NCBI GenBank assembly: GCA_018292915.2
Contig: JACVVK020000190.1
Location: 521,001 to 585,000 of the forward strand
Origin: Batillaria attramentaria
Lineage: Eukaryota > Mollusca > Gastropoda > Batillariidae
DNA length: 64,000 bases
Reading direction: 5' to 3'
Within the stretch, counting starts at the first letter, position 1, and each line of letters begins with the position of its first letter. The position numbers and the translations under genes were made by a program. The notes under the pieces are model-generated. The model saw only the letters and a list, made by a program, of their open reading frames with translations, searched no databases and had not been told where the DNA came from. Of the stretch, positions 40,160-56,067 are shown one piece after another.

Positions 40160-40331
40160 ACTGGCCTGTAGACACTGCACGCTTCACTGCCACCCCCTCT
40201 CAATGTTGCAATCCTGCAGCCAGACCATACAGCTCTCTAACAAATCTAACTGTATGTTCAGTGCAGGAGAAGGGAATTGAATTTTCGGACTCTTCTTGTC
40301 TGATTTATTCCTAGCAGTTTTAGTTTGAAGT

Positions 40332-40333
<2 letters not shown>

Positions 40334-40430
<97 letters not shown>

Positions 40431-40432
40431 CA
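40334..40432 (+). repeat. (CA)n microsatellite
   Basis: About 100 bp of CA with one CG near the end. Confidence 0.95.
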
Positions 40433-40439
40433 CCTTGCT

Positions 40440-43240
<2,801 letters not shown>

Positions 43241-44621
43241 GTACTTTTACAAAACATAACCCACGATGAGAAGACTAATTCTGTGTCGTGTGCGCGTTTC
43301 TAACTTACAAAACATGACCCACGATGAGAAGACTAATTCTGTATTTGTACATTGTGCTGTATGGAACACAATTGGCCCCATAGACTGCCTGTGAATCATC
43401 GTGGATTTTCTTCGGTTTGTCTCCGAGCTTCAGCCTTGTGAAAATGTAGAAACGGTATTGCTCCTTCGTGCCCTCCATATTTTTCAGGATCAGCTGTTTC
43501 GTATACTTTTTTTTAATGACGTCATACTCTTAAATGCGTCATCGCATCGGATTTCTTTTTTGCATGTGAATAAAGGAAAGGCTGAATTAAAAAAAAAAAT
43601 TCTGTATCGTGTGTGCGTTTCTCACTTACAAAACATGACCCACGATGAGAAGACTAATTCTGTCTCGGGTGCGCGTTTCTAACTTACAAAACATGACCCA
43701 CGATGAGAAGACTAATTCTGTCTCGGGTGCGCGTTTCTAACTTACAAAACATGACCCGCGATGAGAAGACTAATTCTATATCGTGTGCGCGTTTCTAACT
43801 TACAAAACATGACCCACGATGAGAAGACTAATTCTATATCGTGTGCGCGTTTCTAACTTACAAAACATGACCCACGATGAGAAGACTAATTCTGTCTCGG
43901 GTGCGCGTTTCTAACTTACAAAACATGACCCACGATGAGAAGACTAATTCTGTCTCGGGTGCGCGTTTCTAACTTACAAAACATGACCCACGATGAGAAG
44001 ACTAATTCTGTCTCGGGTGCGCGTTTCTAACTTACAAAACATGACCCACGATGAGAAGACTAATTCTGTCTCGGGTGCGCGTTTCTAACTTACAAAACAT
44101 GACCCGCGATGAGAAGACTAATTCTGTCTCGGGTGCGCGTTTCTAACTTACAAAACATGACCCACGATGAGAAGACTAATTCTGTCTCGTGTGCGCGTTT
44201 CTAACTTACAAAACATGACCCACGATGAGAAGACTAATTCTGTCTCGGGTGCGCGTTTCTAACTTACAAAACATGACCCGCGATGAGAAGACTAATTCTA
44301 TATCGTGTGCGCGTTTCTAACTTACAAAACATGACCCACGATGAGAAGACTAATTCTATATCGTGTGCGCGTTTCTAACTTACAAAACATGACCCACGAT
44401 GAGAAGACTAATTCTATATCGTGTGCGCGTTTCTAACTTACAAAACATGACCCGCGATGAGAAGACTAATTCTATATCGTGTGCGCGTTTCTAACTTACA
44501 AAACATGACCCGCGATGAGAAGACTAATTCTATATCGTGTGCGCGTTTCTAACTTACAAAACATGACCCACGATGAGAAGACTAATTCTGTGTCGTGTGC
44601 GCGTTTCTAACTTACAAAACG
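43241..44621 (+). repeat. 58-bp satellite array, about 19 monomers
   Basis: Monomer 'ACTTACAAAACATGACCCAC' + 'GATGAGAAGACTAATTCTGT' + 'CTCGGGTGCGCGTTTCTA'. Two variant types (TGTCTCGGG and TATATCGTG) occur in blocks, and CACG/CGCG alternates. The array is interrupted once, by a retro-inserted sequence at 43345-43597. Confidence 0.95.
43345..43597 (+). pseudogene. Retro-inserted sequence with poly(A) inside the satellite
   Basis: 253 bp flanked by AATTCTGTAT on both sides (43335-43344 and 43598-43607). It has AATAAA at 43569-43574 and a poly(A) run about 14 bases later. This is the structure of a 5'-truncated processed transcript or LINE-mobilised mRNA 3' end. The source gene is unknown. Confidence 0.75.
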
Positions 44622-45906
44622 GAGTCAGCCTCCGTCTAATTCGCATCTTTTCGTGTGTTGGCCTCGTAGTTTGTTTTACAAACGCAACTCTGACATCATC
44701 TGGCAAAAGACCTAAGCACCACGGATTTGACCGGCACTTAGGTCCTTTTATGAACGATGACGGTAGATTTTGTCACTCTGTTCGTTATATGACTTCATCC
44801 GTAACCTACATGTATAGAGAATATTGTTTCTTTCTGACTACGGTTTGGTTCACTTAATGCGGTCGTTCATTTGCTTAGTTTCAAAGTACTTTGCACATGA
44901 GTACACGAGATAGCCATTTGTTGCTCGCAGATGTTCAGTGTCGAAGTACGTTCTGTTTTGCCGTAAGACGGCTGTCGTTCTGCGACCCTCTTAAAAAAAA
45001 AAAAACAACAAAAAACTTTATCCACCGCGAAAGGGTCTTCGTCACCCACGCGGCTCTAAACCCTTAATACGCACTCACTAGCTGACTCGGGTTGAACCGT
45101 TACGTCGGATAAATCTGGCACACTTTTAGCGCGGTGCCTTTCAAAGTTCTCGCAAGTTTGTTTTCACCAGCGGTTGGCGAAAATGCTTTGCACACATTAT
45201 ACAATAATCTGAATTAATCGTTTACTTTCTGACAAATCGTATCAGCATTGATTTCATTCGCATGAAAATGGCCGTTTGTCGCTTGCATGCCATTGATATC
45301 AAGACATCAGCCATAGCCATTTGCTGCTTGTATGCAATGGTTATCCGGGCTAGAGATGGCTGGATAGCTATTTGAAATATTCACGTCAGTAATGATACAA
45401 GTGAATGTGTCCGCAAGGAGTCTCCACTCCCTAAACAAACCCTGTTCTCTTTCGCACTGCAAAATACCCGTTTCTTCTTCTTCTTATTATTATTAAAATA
45501 CCGTTTCTTCCATTAGCTTTTGTGAACCGAATTCTCTGCTTTGACTCACGCGTTGCCAAACACGTTTCAGCAGAGCACAACAATAATTATATTCATATTT
45601 TCCCTCTTCTTATTTTATTATTATATTTTAGGAGAACATCTGTCAAATTCCACTATCTTTGATATCATCTCTGTCGGGAGGTAACGTATAAAACTGTCGC
45701 AGACAAAACCCGTCTCAAGTACCATCCTCCGACAACCAGATGAAAAGAAGCCATCTCAAACAACAAATAAGATAAAAACAAACAAACAAACAAGGCAACA
45801 TTTAAGGCCACAACAACAGACAAAAACAACCTCCAAAACAACAAACCAGAGGAGACACACAGACAAAAACAAAACAAAGAAACAATTACAGAAGGGCAGA
45901 CAACTT

Positions 45907-45908
<2 letters not shown>
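44622..45908. other. Gene-free stretch
   Basis: Unique-looking sequence with short TTATT and CAAACAAAC runs; no supported feature. Confidence 0.4.

Positions 45909-45991
<83 letters not shown>
45909..45991 (+). repeat. (CA)n microsatellite
   Basis: About 83 bp of CA. Confidence 0.95.
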
Positions 45992-45993
<2 letters not shown>

Positions 45994-46829
45994 CTGCCCG
46001 CGTTCATTAGAATGAGAGAAATAGCTCACAACCAACCAAAACCACGCTTGCACAGGTCACGTGGTGATGAGACTTCCGGTCCCTGCCTGGTTTCTACTGG
46101 CAACATAAGGTAACGGACACTGTCACTGTCAGAAGAATGGGAGATCACAAACTCACATCTCCCTTCTACCGTACCCCAGTGCACATAGCTTTCACCTAAA
46201 TCACCACCAACAACAACACGAATCCCTGCACGGTTCCACTAAAAGGAAAGTTCATCCTTCAGGCCAAATGGCCATGACTTGAGTCTGAAATGATTATCTT
46301 TTACTGGTGCGTCATTTTACGAATCATTTTTATTATTATTATTATTATTATCATTGCTATTTTTATGACTAGCTGAATGATTACGTTCATTTACGTTTAC
46401 TGCTTTTTGCACCAGAATCAGGCCTGTTACCGGCTTCCTTACCAGCACTTGGTAAGTTCATGAAATTGGACCCCCCCCCCCCCCCCCCCCCAAACACAAC
46501 AGCAATTACAAAAGCACCCCCGCCCCCCTCCTTAAAAAAAAAAAAAACAACCAAAAAACCCAACAAAACCCACAAGAAACCACCCCAAAACCAAAGCAAA
46601 CAAACCAAATAAATAAATAAATAAACCTAGCAATGTTTCTGTAGCTAATGCTTAATTTTTTTTTAATAAGACAAACAAGAAACCAAAATATATATATATA
46701 TTCATTTTGTTTTATTTCATTTTATTTTATTTATTAAATATCAATGCTGTCGACTCAGTTACTCAAAATCAGGATCAAACAAAATAATATTGCTCTGATC
46801 GCCTTACCTTGATTGATTGATTGGTTTTA

Positions 46830-46832
46830 AAG

Positions 46833-46897
<65 letters not shown>

Positions 46898-46965
46898 TTA
46901 CATTAATTGATTGATTGATTGATTGATTTTACATTGATTGATTGATTGATTGATTTTACATTGAT
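46830..46965 (+). repeat. (ATTG)n tetranucleotide arrays
   Basis: GATT/ATTG repeats in three blocks separated by 'GGTTTTACATT'-like spacers, giving a second-order repeat. Confidence 0.9.
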
Positions 46966-47317
46966 TTGTCGATTTTTACAATGATTTATTCACTGATTTA
47001 TAGATGCAGACACAGATATGTTAACTGCCGTTTTATCATAACTTTTTTTTTACTGCGAGTTTGTGTTTGTACATACGAATTTTTCATAAAGAAATAGGCA
47101 AAATTCATGCCCGTGCATCAAAGTATTCAACTATAATTCACCGCTACTGGGTACATTAAAAAACATGTACTAGTTTTGTTTAGATTTTACACACAGTAAT
47201 AAACAATTTAATCTTCTCGACGTAGTTTTAATATTAACTTAATAATAATAATAATAATAATTTGTTCTTATATGGCGCAGAAAATCTGCCCAAGAGAGCA
47301 CTCAGTGCGCGCTACAC

Positions 47318-47590
<273 letters not shown>

Positions 47591-48404
47591 GCCCGCAATA
47601 GTTTGTCTTCATAATACTTTCTCCTTCGCACAAAATCTGTTAAATATTTTTAATCTTGATGTTCATGATAATCCAACTCAGCCAGAAAGGCACGAGGCCC
47701 TGTTTGCAATGCGCAATACTCTCTCTCTCTCTCTCTTAGCCGATCTTTAGTTGCTGGACCTCAGATCAGTTAGACTCACTCACAGGCACGCTCAAAAATG
47801 TCTGTCTGTGCTTGTTTCATAAAAATTAAGAACTTTTTTTTTTCAGAAGTTCACTTTTATTCATGTGCTTGCACTGAGATCCCTTTCACGACAAAGAAGC
47901 AGTTTCTGTCTCCGCGGAGGCACTTGTGAAAAGTTGACTGTGAAGAGTTAATTCCAGTTTTAAAGCGACAAAGCCACACTGAGAGCCGACGTGTGTTCAC
48001 ACTATAGCGGCGTTGCGTTGCTGTCAGGTGCACAGTCTGAAAGAGAGCTTGTTTGTGTCGTGCCCTCTAGACAGGATTCTTTGACGGCGGCTGGAGCCAA
48101 TATCAATGCGCAGGATGTCAAAAAAGTATGCAGCGGCACATCTGAAGTAATTGGGCTTTACATGCATTACTGCGACCGCGGGCACGATGGTACGCTGGTA
48201 TTGAGAATGAAATTAAAATTCGAGTGAATTGATTTGGAGATTATCCCTCCCCTCACCCCCTCCCCGATGAGAATAAAGGTATTGCTGGCAGAAGAAAAGA
48301 AGACCCCAGTCTGTCTGGTGTTTTGCAGTCAACACCGTGTGCATGTGATTGAGCTGTCTGAGTTGTGGCTTAGTCGTCTGGGGTAACGGACGCAACAGGA
48401 GAGG

Positions 48405-48498
48405 TGCAAACGCACGCACGCACATACCCACACCCGCACGCGCACACACGCACACGCGCTCACAGGCACATACACTGAGACCGTGACACACGCACGCA

Positions 48499-48590
<92 letters not shown>
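48405..48590 (+). repeat. (CACG)n/(CA)n compound microsatellite
   Basis: CACG-rich blocks, then ACGC tetramers, then a pure CA array. Confidence 0.95.
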
Positions 48591-48594
<4 letters not shown>

Positions 48595-49004
48595 GATCTG
48601 TGTCATTTTCTGTTGATCTGTCCAAGCTATGCAGGTCTTACGCAAAAAGTACAGTCCTCTGTGTAACCGCCGTTTGCCGTCTACCTTTAAGGTTCAGCTA
48701 CTCAGTGCCAAAATGTCCGAAAAACAAACTTTCAAAGTGGCAACGTACATCAGGGAATGTTTGAAGATTAGACATTGAAGTAAATTCCTGTCAGTGAGAG
48801 ACGGTTGCTAGCGCTGTCTAGGCATCTTTTTAAAATATCTTGCTGGGCAAAAGGATCGTGTTCTGCTTGTGATGTACAAGTACATTCAGCACACTCACTT
48901 CATCATGTGTATTTCTATTGAAATTTTCTCTCCTAGTTCATATGGGCCGAATGTCCTGCAAAAACTGAATAAACATTATTATTATTATTATTATAGTATT
49001 GCCA

Positions 49005-49007
<3 letters not shown>

Positions 49008-49092
<85 letters not shown>

Positions 49093-49154
49093 TGGTAGTA
49101 GTAGTAGTAGGAGTAGTAGTAGTAGTAGTGGTAGTAGTGGTGGTGGTGGTAGTG

Positions 49155-49248
<94 letters not shown>

Positions 49249-49253
49249 TAGTA

Positions 49254-49317
<64 letters not shown>

Positions 49318-49322
49318 TAGTA

Positions 49323-49377
<55 letters not shown>

Positions 49378-49379
49378 TG

Positions 49380-49413
<34 letters not shown>

Positions 49414-49442
49414 TAGTAGTGGTGGTAGTAGTAGTAGTAATA
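49008..49442 (+). repeat. Long (GTA)n/(GTG)n trinucleotide array
   Basis: About 435 bp of GTA with scattered GTG triplets. All three forward frames are open only because of the repeat (poly-Ser/Gly or poly-Val if translated). Confidence 0.97.
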
Positions 49443-49477
49443 GTATATTATTATTATTATATCCACACACCCTGTTT

Positions 49478-49745
49478 TGACGCCCGGCAATGTTTGGCGT
49501 TGTTGACAGCACCACAGTCGCTAGAATACTCACACGACAAGAACTCCTGTATCACGGCCTGATGGTTGGGACACTCCACCACGTCTATTCCTTTGTTCTT
49601 TGCAAACTTTACATTTACGCTTGGAAGTTGAGGGACCTCTGGAGCTTTGTGTTTCTTGTCAATCTCACAGACAAGAAACTGAACGCTCATAACACCATCA
49701 CACCTGATAGTAGGAAGAGTTTCAATCTCTGTTAATAGTCGGGAT
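49478..49745 (-). pseudogene. Fragment of a third GRL101-like receptor paralogue
   Basis: The minus strand encodes 'VMSVQFLVCEIDKKHKAPEV', 'VNVKFAKNKGIDVVECPNHQ' and 'SSDCGAVNNAKHCRAS', matching copy A residues about 533-610 (end of lectin domain to first LDLa). About 97% identical by eye over 49478-49711, then diverging (TEIETLPTIRCDG against SRENLQTVRCND). Truncated on both sides and abutting the (GTA)n array. Confidence 0.85.
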
Positions 49746-49857
49746 AAAGGCGCACATCGGTTTGGAACCTGTTTCTCGAAAAAGGAGGTTGGGACGGGGA
49801 TCGCGAACCGCTGTTTTTCTATACAGTCCATATTCAGTTTCCGAGCCGGCTCTCAAA

Positions 49858-49928
<71 letters not shown>
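49858..49928 (+). repeat. (TG)n microsatellite
   Basis: Pure TG array. Confidence 0.95.
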
Positions 49929-49929
<1 letters not shown>

Positions 49930-49931
<2 letters not shown>

Positions 49932-51570
49932 AAATTGGTGCAGGGGGGGAGGGGGGCTGCATCTAGACCGGCCCTCCCGGCCCTACTACTGAGACCACCC
50001 CTGACTATATTAAATAGGTTTTTTTTTTTTTAAATGCCGTGTTTCCACATTATTTCTAGTGAACAGTATATAAAAATGTTAACCCTCAATAACCCTCCTA
50101 AACTCTCCTGGCTGCAGAAGAAACACACTGCTATGGTGAGTAGCTACACACCGGTATTAGCTTCCGGGGCATGTAGTAAGAATTCGGCTAAATATAGTAG
50201 AAAATCTTTGCCCCTTTTAAAATTTGTGTGCAGAGTAAACAATGGCAATCTGGTGCTTTTTGTTGGCTTTGTAAACAAGTTTCATGCCAGGTAATAGTAA
50301 AATTAGGGAAAAATGAGGCTGGCTTGTGGACTATTTGTATTCATGCGCGGCTGGCACAGGAGCCAGCAGACGACCGTGGAATGAGGGGGTATGTGGTGGC
50401 TGCCAACATTGCCAAAAAACGGAACATTGGAATTTGTTTAAATTTCCTCTACGCATGAGTCTATGGCTGCCTGATTTTTGTGATTTTTTTGGTGAATTTT
50501 AAAGCATTTCTAGGGTGTCATCTGCAGCGGTATGTGTAAGAGGAATATATAGCGTTTTCCTCCAGATTTGCATCTGTGTAACGTAGCCAAAGCGGCAACC
50601 ACCACACACGGTGAAAAGTACGTGCAGGGGGGCAAACTCTGTTTCAACAGGCTGTCGCGACCAGCAGTTGCTTTCCTTGCCGCATTGCAGTACCTCAGTG
50701 AAGTTCGACGAGTGATCACCCTCCCCCCTCCATCCTCACCCTACCCCTATCTGTCATAACACAAGTTCTTAGACTAGTAACAACCACCCCAGCCCACCCA
50801 CATCTGTCACCACACATTAATACAAAGGATTACTGATAACTGAACGCGGTACTGAGTACTGAATTTTTGAGTCGCAGTCAGTCTTGCCCGGCCCTTCAAA
50901 TATCGGCATAAGTATCATGCAAGCACATTGAAAATCCCACTCCACCAGGAACAGAGTGGGTAAACGCCCTTGGTTTGTGATACGCTGTGCGCTGGTGATA
51001 CGTAGATACAAACACACTAGCTTGCTATTTAGGCTTGTGTCTGACAAAGTACAAGTTTTTGCCGACACACTGATTTTATGCATCCAGGCTACTACACTGA
51101 TTGCGTCTAAGAGACTGGCGCACCTATATGTAGCAGGTAAAGCTGGACAAGTGGAGGCAAGTGGGCATATTTTGACGAAATCGGCGACATTTTAGTGTGC
51201 AAACTTCGATCGATCTCGAGACCGATTCGTCGCGGCAGATTCTGGTGCTTAAGCACATCCACACCGCACCAAATACGCTGAAGGAGGGACGTTAGGTGAA
51301 CAACAGCTAGCCTAGACACCATCCATGCAGATTTTTTTCCTTTAATTTTCCGTCTAAAGCCACCAACACCGGTCACTTTCGAGTCCCATGGCATCACCCC
51401 AGTCTCCCCTTGCCCTGCCCCCCCCCCCCATGCCTCCTGTCACCCCCTGCACGCCCCACTGCAACGGACACCGCCACTGTGACCACCACCACCACCACCA
51501 CCACCACCAACAACAACAACAACGCCGTTTTTATGGGCGAGGAGAAAAGCGGCCAATTTATCTCGAGTCC
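49930..51570. other. Gene-free stretch
   Basis: No supported exon or element; a short (CCA)n run lies near 51485-51510. Confidence 0.4.
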
Positions 51571-51571
51571 T

Positions 51572-51853
51572 GGGCCCATATGTGCTAATGGAGGTTAGGG
51601 CTTTTAGCCCCGGGTTAGAGTCTAACCTCAACCTAAACTAGCTCTAGGGTTAAATTTTCTGTTGTTTTTTGTTTCAAATCAGGAAGCGGGCCCATTCCAG
51701 GAAGGTGCCTGAGCCGTTATAGAAGGATTGTTTTCTTCCTTTCTTCGCTTCCTTTTTTATTTAATTTTGCTTTTGGGTTTCTTTTGTCCTAGTCTGGGTT
51801 AGGCCCGTAGCCGGCTGTGGGTTAAATTAACCTCGACCTTTACATACGGGCCC
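51572..51853. mobile_element. MITE-1 copy
   Basis: GGGCCCATATG... left end and ...CATACGGGCCC right end; the inner 'GCTCTAGGGTTAAATTTTCT' is shared with the other copies. Confidence 0.85.
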
Positions 51854-52316
51854 AACTGTAAACTGCTGCTAGCCTGGGGAAAGAGGAAAGGGGGAGGGGG
51901 GGGGGTGATTGGGGGCTGGGCACACCAACATGCAACACGCCTGTCACGGTGTAGCTGACAATGTAGGCTGCAGTACCCCATTCTTCAACCCATATGTCAG
52001 AGGTGTTTTTTTTTTTCTTTCTTTCTTTTCTGCAGTGTCCGTTTTTCTTGTTTGCACGACTGGATGAGTGAGTGAGTGAGTTTTTAGGGCTTAAAGCCGC
52101 GCAAGCCACAAAGACTAATTCGCGGCTGAGTGTGCCTGCACTACATGAAATAAACAAAAAATGTAACGGCGTTGGACAAAGGATGCAAACTGGTCTACGG
52201 GGCAAAATAAACCTAGGACATGCAGGAGACGCTGCACCTTCATGCTAATTTCTCGAACTCCCGGTTTGCACGACTGAGGTATTACACGGCATATGTGGTT
52301 CAGCCGTAACCCATTT

Positions 52317-52318
<2 letters not shown>

Positions 52319-52387
<69 letters not shown>
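52319..52387 (+). repeat. (TG)n microsatellite
   Basis: Pure TG array. Confidence 0.95.
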
Positions 52388-52388
<1 letters not shown>

Positions 52389-52896
52389 AGATGTTTCCAC
52401 CACAGCATATCGCACGACCGAGGCGTAATGAGCACAGAAATGTAGGGCACTGACATTCAATTTTCATACCCACAAAACAGCGTTCCTGTATCGTTGTATG
52501 CCGCCATTTCAGTACACTGGTACGGAGGCCACACAATTACGCAGGTCAGTCTAACAAGATTAGTTTTCGCTTAGAGTTCCGCTGTCCTAGTTGAGTTTTC
52601 CTACACAGCGATGCAAGAGGGTAGTCAGAACACACAAACTGTGTATAGAGCCGGCATCATCATGTATGATTCATGTCAGTTTCCGAACTTGATATGATTG
52701 GGAGTCGACAGCTTTTCCTTCGCTACGATCCAACATACACACGGCACACGGCACATGTCACACGGCACACGGCACATGTCAGTGAAGCTAAATCATTGCA
52801 ACCAAATTATTTTAGCTGAGAATCATTTGCCAGCCGTGTCAGTAGGCCTGCATGTTTTCCTGCACAACACTGAACAGATCGCTAAATCAGTCCTGG

Positions 52897-52997
52897 CTGA
52901 GGCCAAATATTTGTGCTGGCCTTTTTTCCCGTTGCCCCGTCTTTGATATCACCCGCATGCGGTGGAAAAGGACGTTAAACTCCCACCCACCCTCCCA
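52897..52997 (+). mobile_element. SINE-A body fragment
   Basis: 'GGCCAAATATTTGTGCTGGC' to 'GGACGTTAAACTCC' and the CACCC end; the head is missing. Confidence 0.8.
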
Positions 52998-53658
52998 TCC
53001 ACACCTGCACAACAACTGAGAGGATGACGAACACAGAAATTGATATAGACTGAGAGCACTATGATACTCCATTTTTCAGGCGATTTGACGCTTTTCTGCG
53101 ATTTTACACACAGATGTCACAAATATAAGCATGCTGGTAAGTTTTGAACCGGTTATACTGGTTTTATGGGAGAAGTGTTGTGTTTTTCCCTGTACTGACA
53201 TCGTAGGAGGGGTGATAACTAAACACTGGCACAGCCCGCCTAAATGTGTGTGATCCATTTTTCATATTCAATAGCTTCCTCTGCGATCCCGCGGATCAGC
53301 ACACAGACAGCAAATGCGCAGCTCAGTAGTAACCAGATGATGTTTGGCTGAGAGTAATGTTGCCCTAGATGTGTTTTCCTACACAACAAGCCACGAGGGG
53401 ATGATAAACACAGAACCGCTCAGTGTAGAGGCAGGCTTGGCGGAGTGAATGAAGTCAAGCTTGAGAGACTGAATGGTGCTATGCACGGTAAGTGCGGTGC
53501 GCTGTGTCGATTCTGTGCCGACGAAAGTCAAGGATAAAGGCAAAAGGTCTGTACGTGTCACCTTGGGCTGAACATTACGGTGTAAAGGTTGCGCTGTTTT
53601 CGTGCTCGGCTTTGACTCGCCGGCCTCTGTTGATTTGTTTACTTCTGATATGGTAAGT

Positions 53659-53659
53659 G

Positions 53660-53742
<83 letters not shown>

Positions 53743-53765
53743 TGTGTGTGTGTGTGCCGGCGCGA

Positions 53766-53809
<44 letters not shown>

Positions 53810-53862
53810 CAGTGTGTGTGTGTGTTGTGTCACAGTGTGTGTGTGTGTGTGTGTGTGTGTGT
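53659..53862 (+). repeat. Interrupted (TG)n array
   Basis: TG blocks broken by CAG, GCCGGCGCGAG and TTGTGTCACAG. Confidence 0.95.
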
Positions 53863-54143
53863 TGCCGGCTGCGCGTGTGAGTCAACTTTTCGTCTGGATG
53901 TACCGCCGGGCCACTGTCTAATCAGTCGATACACAATAATAGAATTGGCTCTCAGTGAGTGATCGATTCAGACGTAGTGTGTCCGCAGTTTCAGTCGTTG
54001 CATAGTAGGAGGTCGCTTCAGCAGTGGGGCTCGCCTCAGTTGGAATACTTTCTGTGCGGATAGCCCAGATCGGATTGGGAACGAAATAGCGCTGCTGTGT
54101 GTTATTCCTATCCGCTTAGCCGAGTCGTGCAATGTTGTAGTTG

Positions 54144-54145
<2 letters not shown>

Positions 54146-54180
<35 letters not shown>

Positions 54181-54249
54181 TTAAGCGCAGCGAGTCCTTG
54201 GAAGTTGGAGAACAGTGCTCTATAAAAGCCATGTATTATTATTATTGTT
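54146..54249 (+). repeat. (TG)n followed by LINE-type 3' tail
   Basis: TG array to 54178, then 'AGTGCTCTATAAAAGCC' and ATT triplets. Confidence 0.7.
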
Positions 54250-55428
54250 AAGGGGTATAATGAGCTGGGGGAGGGGGGGGGATACACTAGTACCGCGTCA
54301 GTGTGACACCAGCACCATACTGAGGCTGTCGCGGCAGTAATTATCACGCACACTGCAACAGGCGGGATGCAGCCACGCATACACACTTCTGATTAGAATC
54401 AGTCGTGCTCTTGATGCGGAATGAATTTGGTCTTCACTGTGTAGGCTAAATCGCCGCTCATGAGGCTTTTCTCTCACATCTCACAATTTTGCTGGCGTTT
54501 TCTTCGTTCCCCGTCTTCAAGTTCATTATCACCCTTACGTGACCTGTTGGACTGAAACCCGACTGACTGTGGTGCGCACGGGTAAGCAGATTATAGAGAT
54601 GATATTTGTGTAAGCAACTCTCTACCATAAAGGCTGCAGTACATTGATCGTGGTACGGAATAATTGACCAGAAAACGGAGACGACCAGCTGATGCTCAAA
54701 TGTTATTTATTTAAATGAGAATTGTTATTCATAATCATAGCATTTCGTAGCAAACAGCACCATAGCAAATAGAGGATGAAACCCGGCCGAATGGAAGGCA
54801 AACATTTTCCCCACAATCACGTTGGGGTACAAAAGCTTTGCATGGCTGTATTACAGGCAATTTGGGCAATCTTTCTGGAAGCCGTTTTTTTTCAAGATGG
54901 CCGCTGGTGGGGTACTTAACTTCTAATGGCTATAACTTCCGGCACTATTTTTGGTCTACAACATTCATTCATATATCAAAATGTTCAGAAAAGAGCGCAG
55001 ATTTAGAAACTGAATACATAATTACTGAACACCCCAAATCGAGTTAAGACTAGCAAAGACCGCAGATTATCTACGGTCTTTGTGACTGGTTTTGTGATGG
55101 ATGCCAAATACTGCAGAGAGGTCGCTGCGCAGCCACTAATTTTGGGGTCATGTGCCCTCTGCCGGCCGGGGGAGACAACTACCGTTAACTGCTAAGGGAT
55201 CGTCTGCTACACATGATAGCCAGTGTGTTGAGTGAGGAGATGAGAGATGGAATTAATTATTTACAATAATTTTCATTGTTCGAGATTTCCAGGCGGACCT
55301 CGTTTACGCGCCATTAGCACTGACACTGGCAGCGTCTTTGCGAAGCGTTTTTGTTTATTTGTTGTTCATCAGTGGCAGAGTGGGAATTTTCCGGCATCCC
55401 GAAGCTTTTATTTCAGCCAGGGCCCGTA
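54250..55428. other. Gene-free stretch upstream of opine dehydrogenase
   Basis: No supported feature apart from weak AT-rich runs. Confidence 0.4.
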
Positions 55429-55707
55429 TGTAATAGTCGAGGTTATGGCGTTTAGCCCCGGGTTAGAGTCTAACTTCGAACTAAACTAGCTCTAGGGTTA
55501 AATTTTCTGTTGTTTATTGTTTTAAATCAGGAAGCGGGCCCAATCCAGGCAGGTGCCTGCGCCGTTATAGAAGGAATTTTTTCTTTCTTTCTTCGCTTCC
55601 TTTTTTTTTTTTTTAGTCTCATTTTGTTTTTGGGTTTCTTTTGTCCTACTCTGGGTTACGCCCGTAGCCGTGGGTTAAATTAACCTCGACTTTTACATAC
55701 GGTCCCT
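55429..55707. mobile_element. MITE-1 copy immediately upstream of opine dehydrogenase
   Basis: Full-length copy ending 45 bp before the start codon of the dehydrogenase, so it probably lies in or next to its 5' UTR or promoter. Confidence 0.85.
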
Positions 55708-55751
55708 GGGCTTTTCAAGTATTTCTTCGTTCCAGAGCTGTCCAGTGAGAC

Positions 55752-55952
55752 ATGATGGATGATCGGCTGACAGTGTGTATTTGTGGCGGCGGAAATGGAG
55801 CTCACGTGTTGGCAGGCCTCACTGCCACGCATGCGCAAACGGAAGCGCGTGTGCTGACCCTCTTCGAAAAGGAGGCTGCTGACTGGACGGCGTCCATGAA
55901 GGACAACGACTTCATTGTCACACGCAAGAATAAGGACGGGGGTTTAGTCAGG
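55752..55952 (+). CDS. Opine dehydrogenase exon 1
   Basis: ATGATG start, NAD-binding GGGNGAH, ends ...GTCAGG before donor GTGAGT; phase 0. Confidence 0.9.
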
Positions 55953-55992
55953 GTGAGTTTTTTTGTTTGGACTGTTTGTTGGTTTGTTTATT

Positions 55993-56067
<75 letters not shown>

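Noticed and set aside
43241..44621. CRISPR-like array
   Set aside because: The 58-bp units are contiguous with no variable spacers, and this is a eukaryotic genome.
49008..49562. Poly-Ser/Gly, poly-Val or poly-Tyr proteins
   Set aside because: All arise from the (GTA)n repeat read in different frames.
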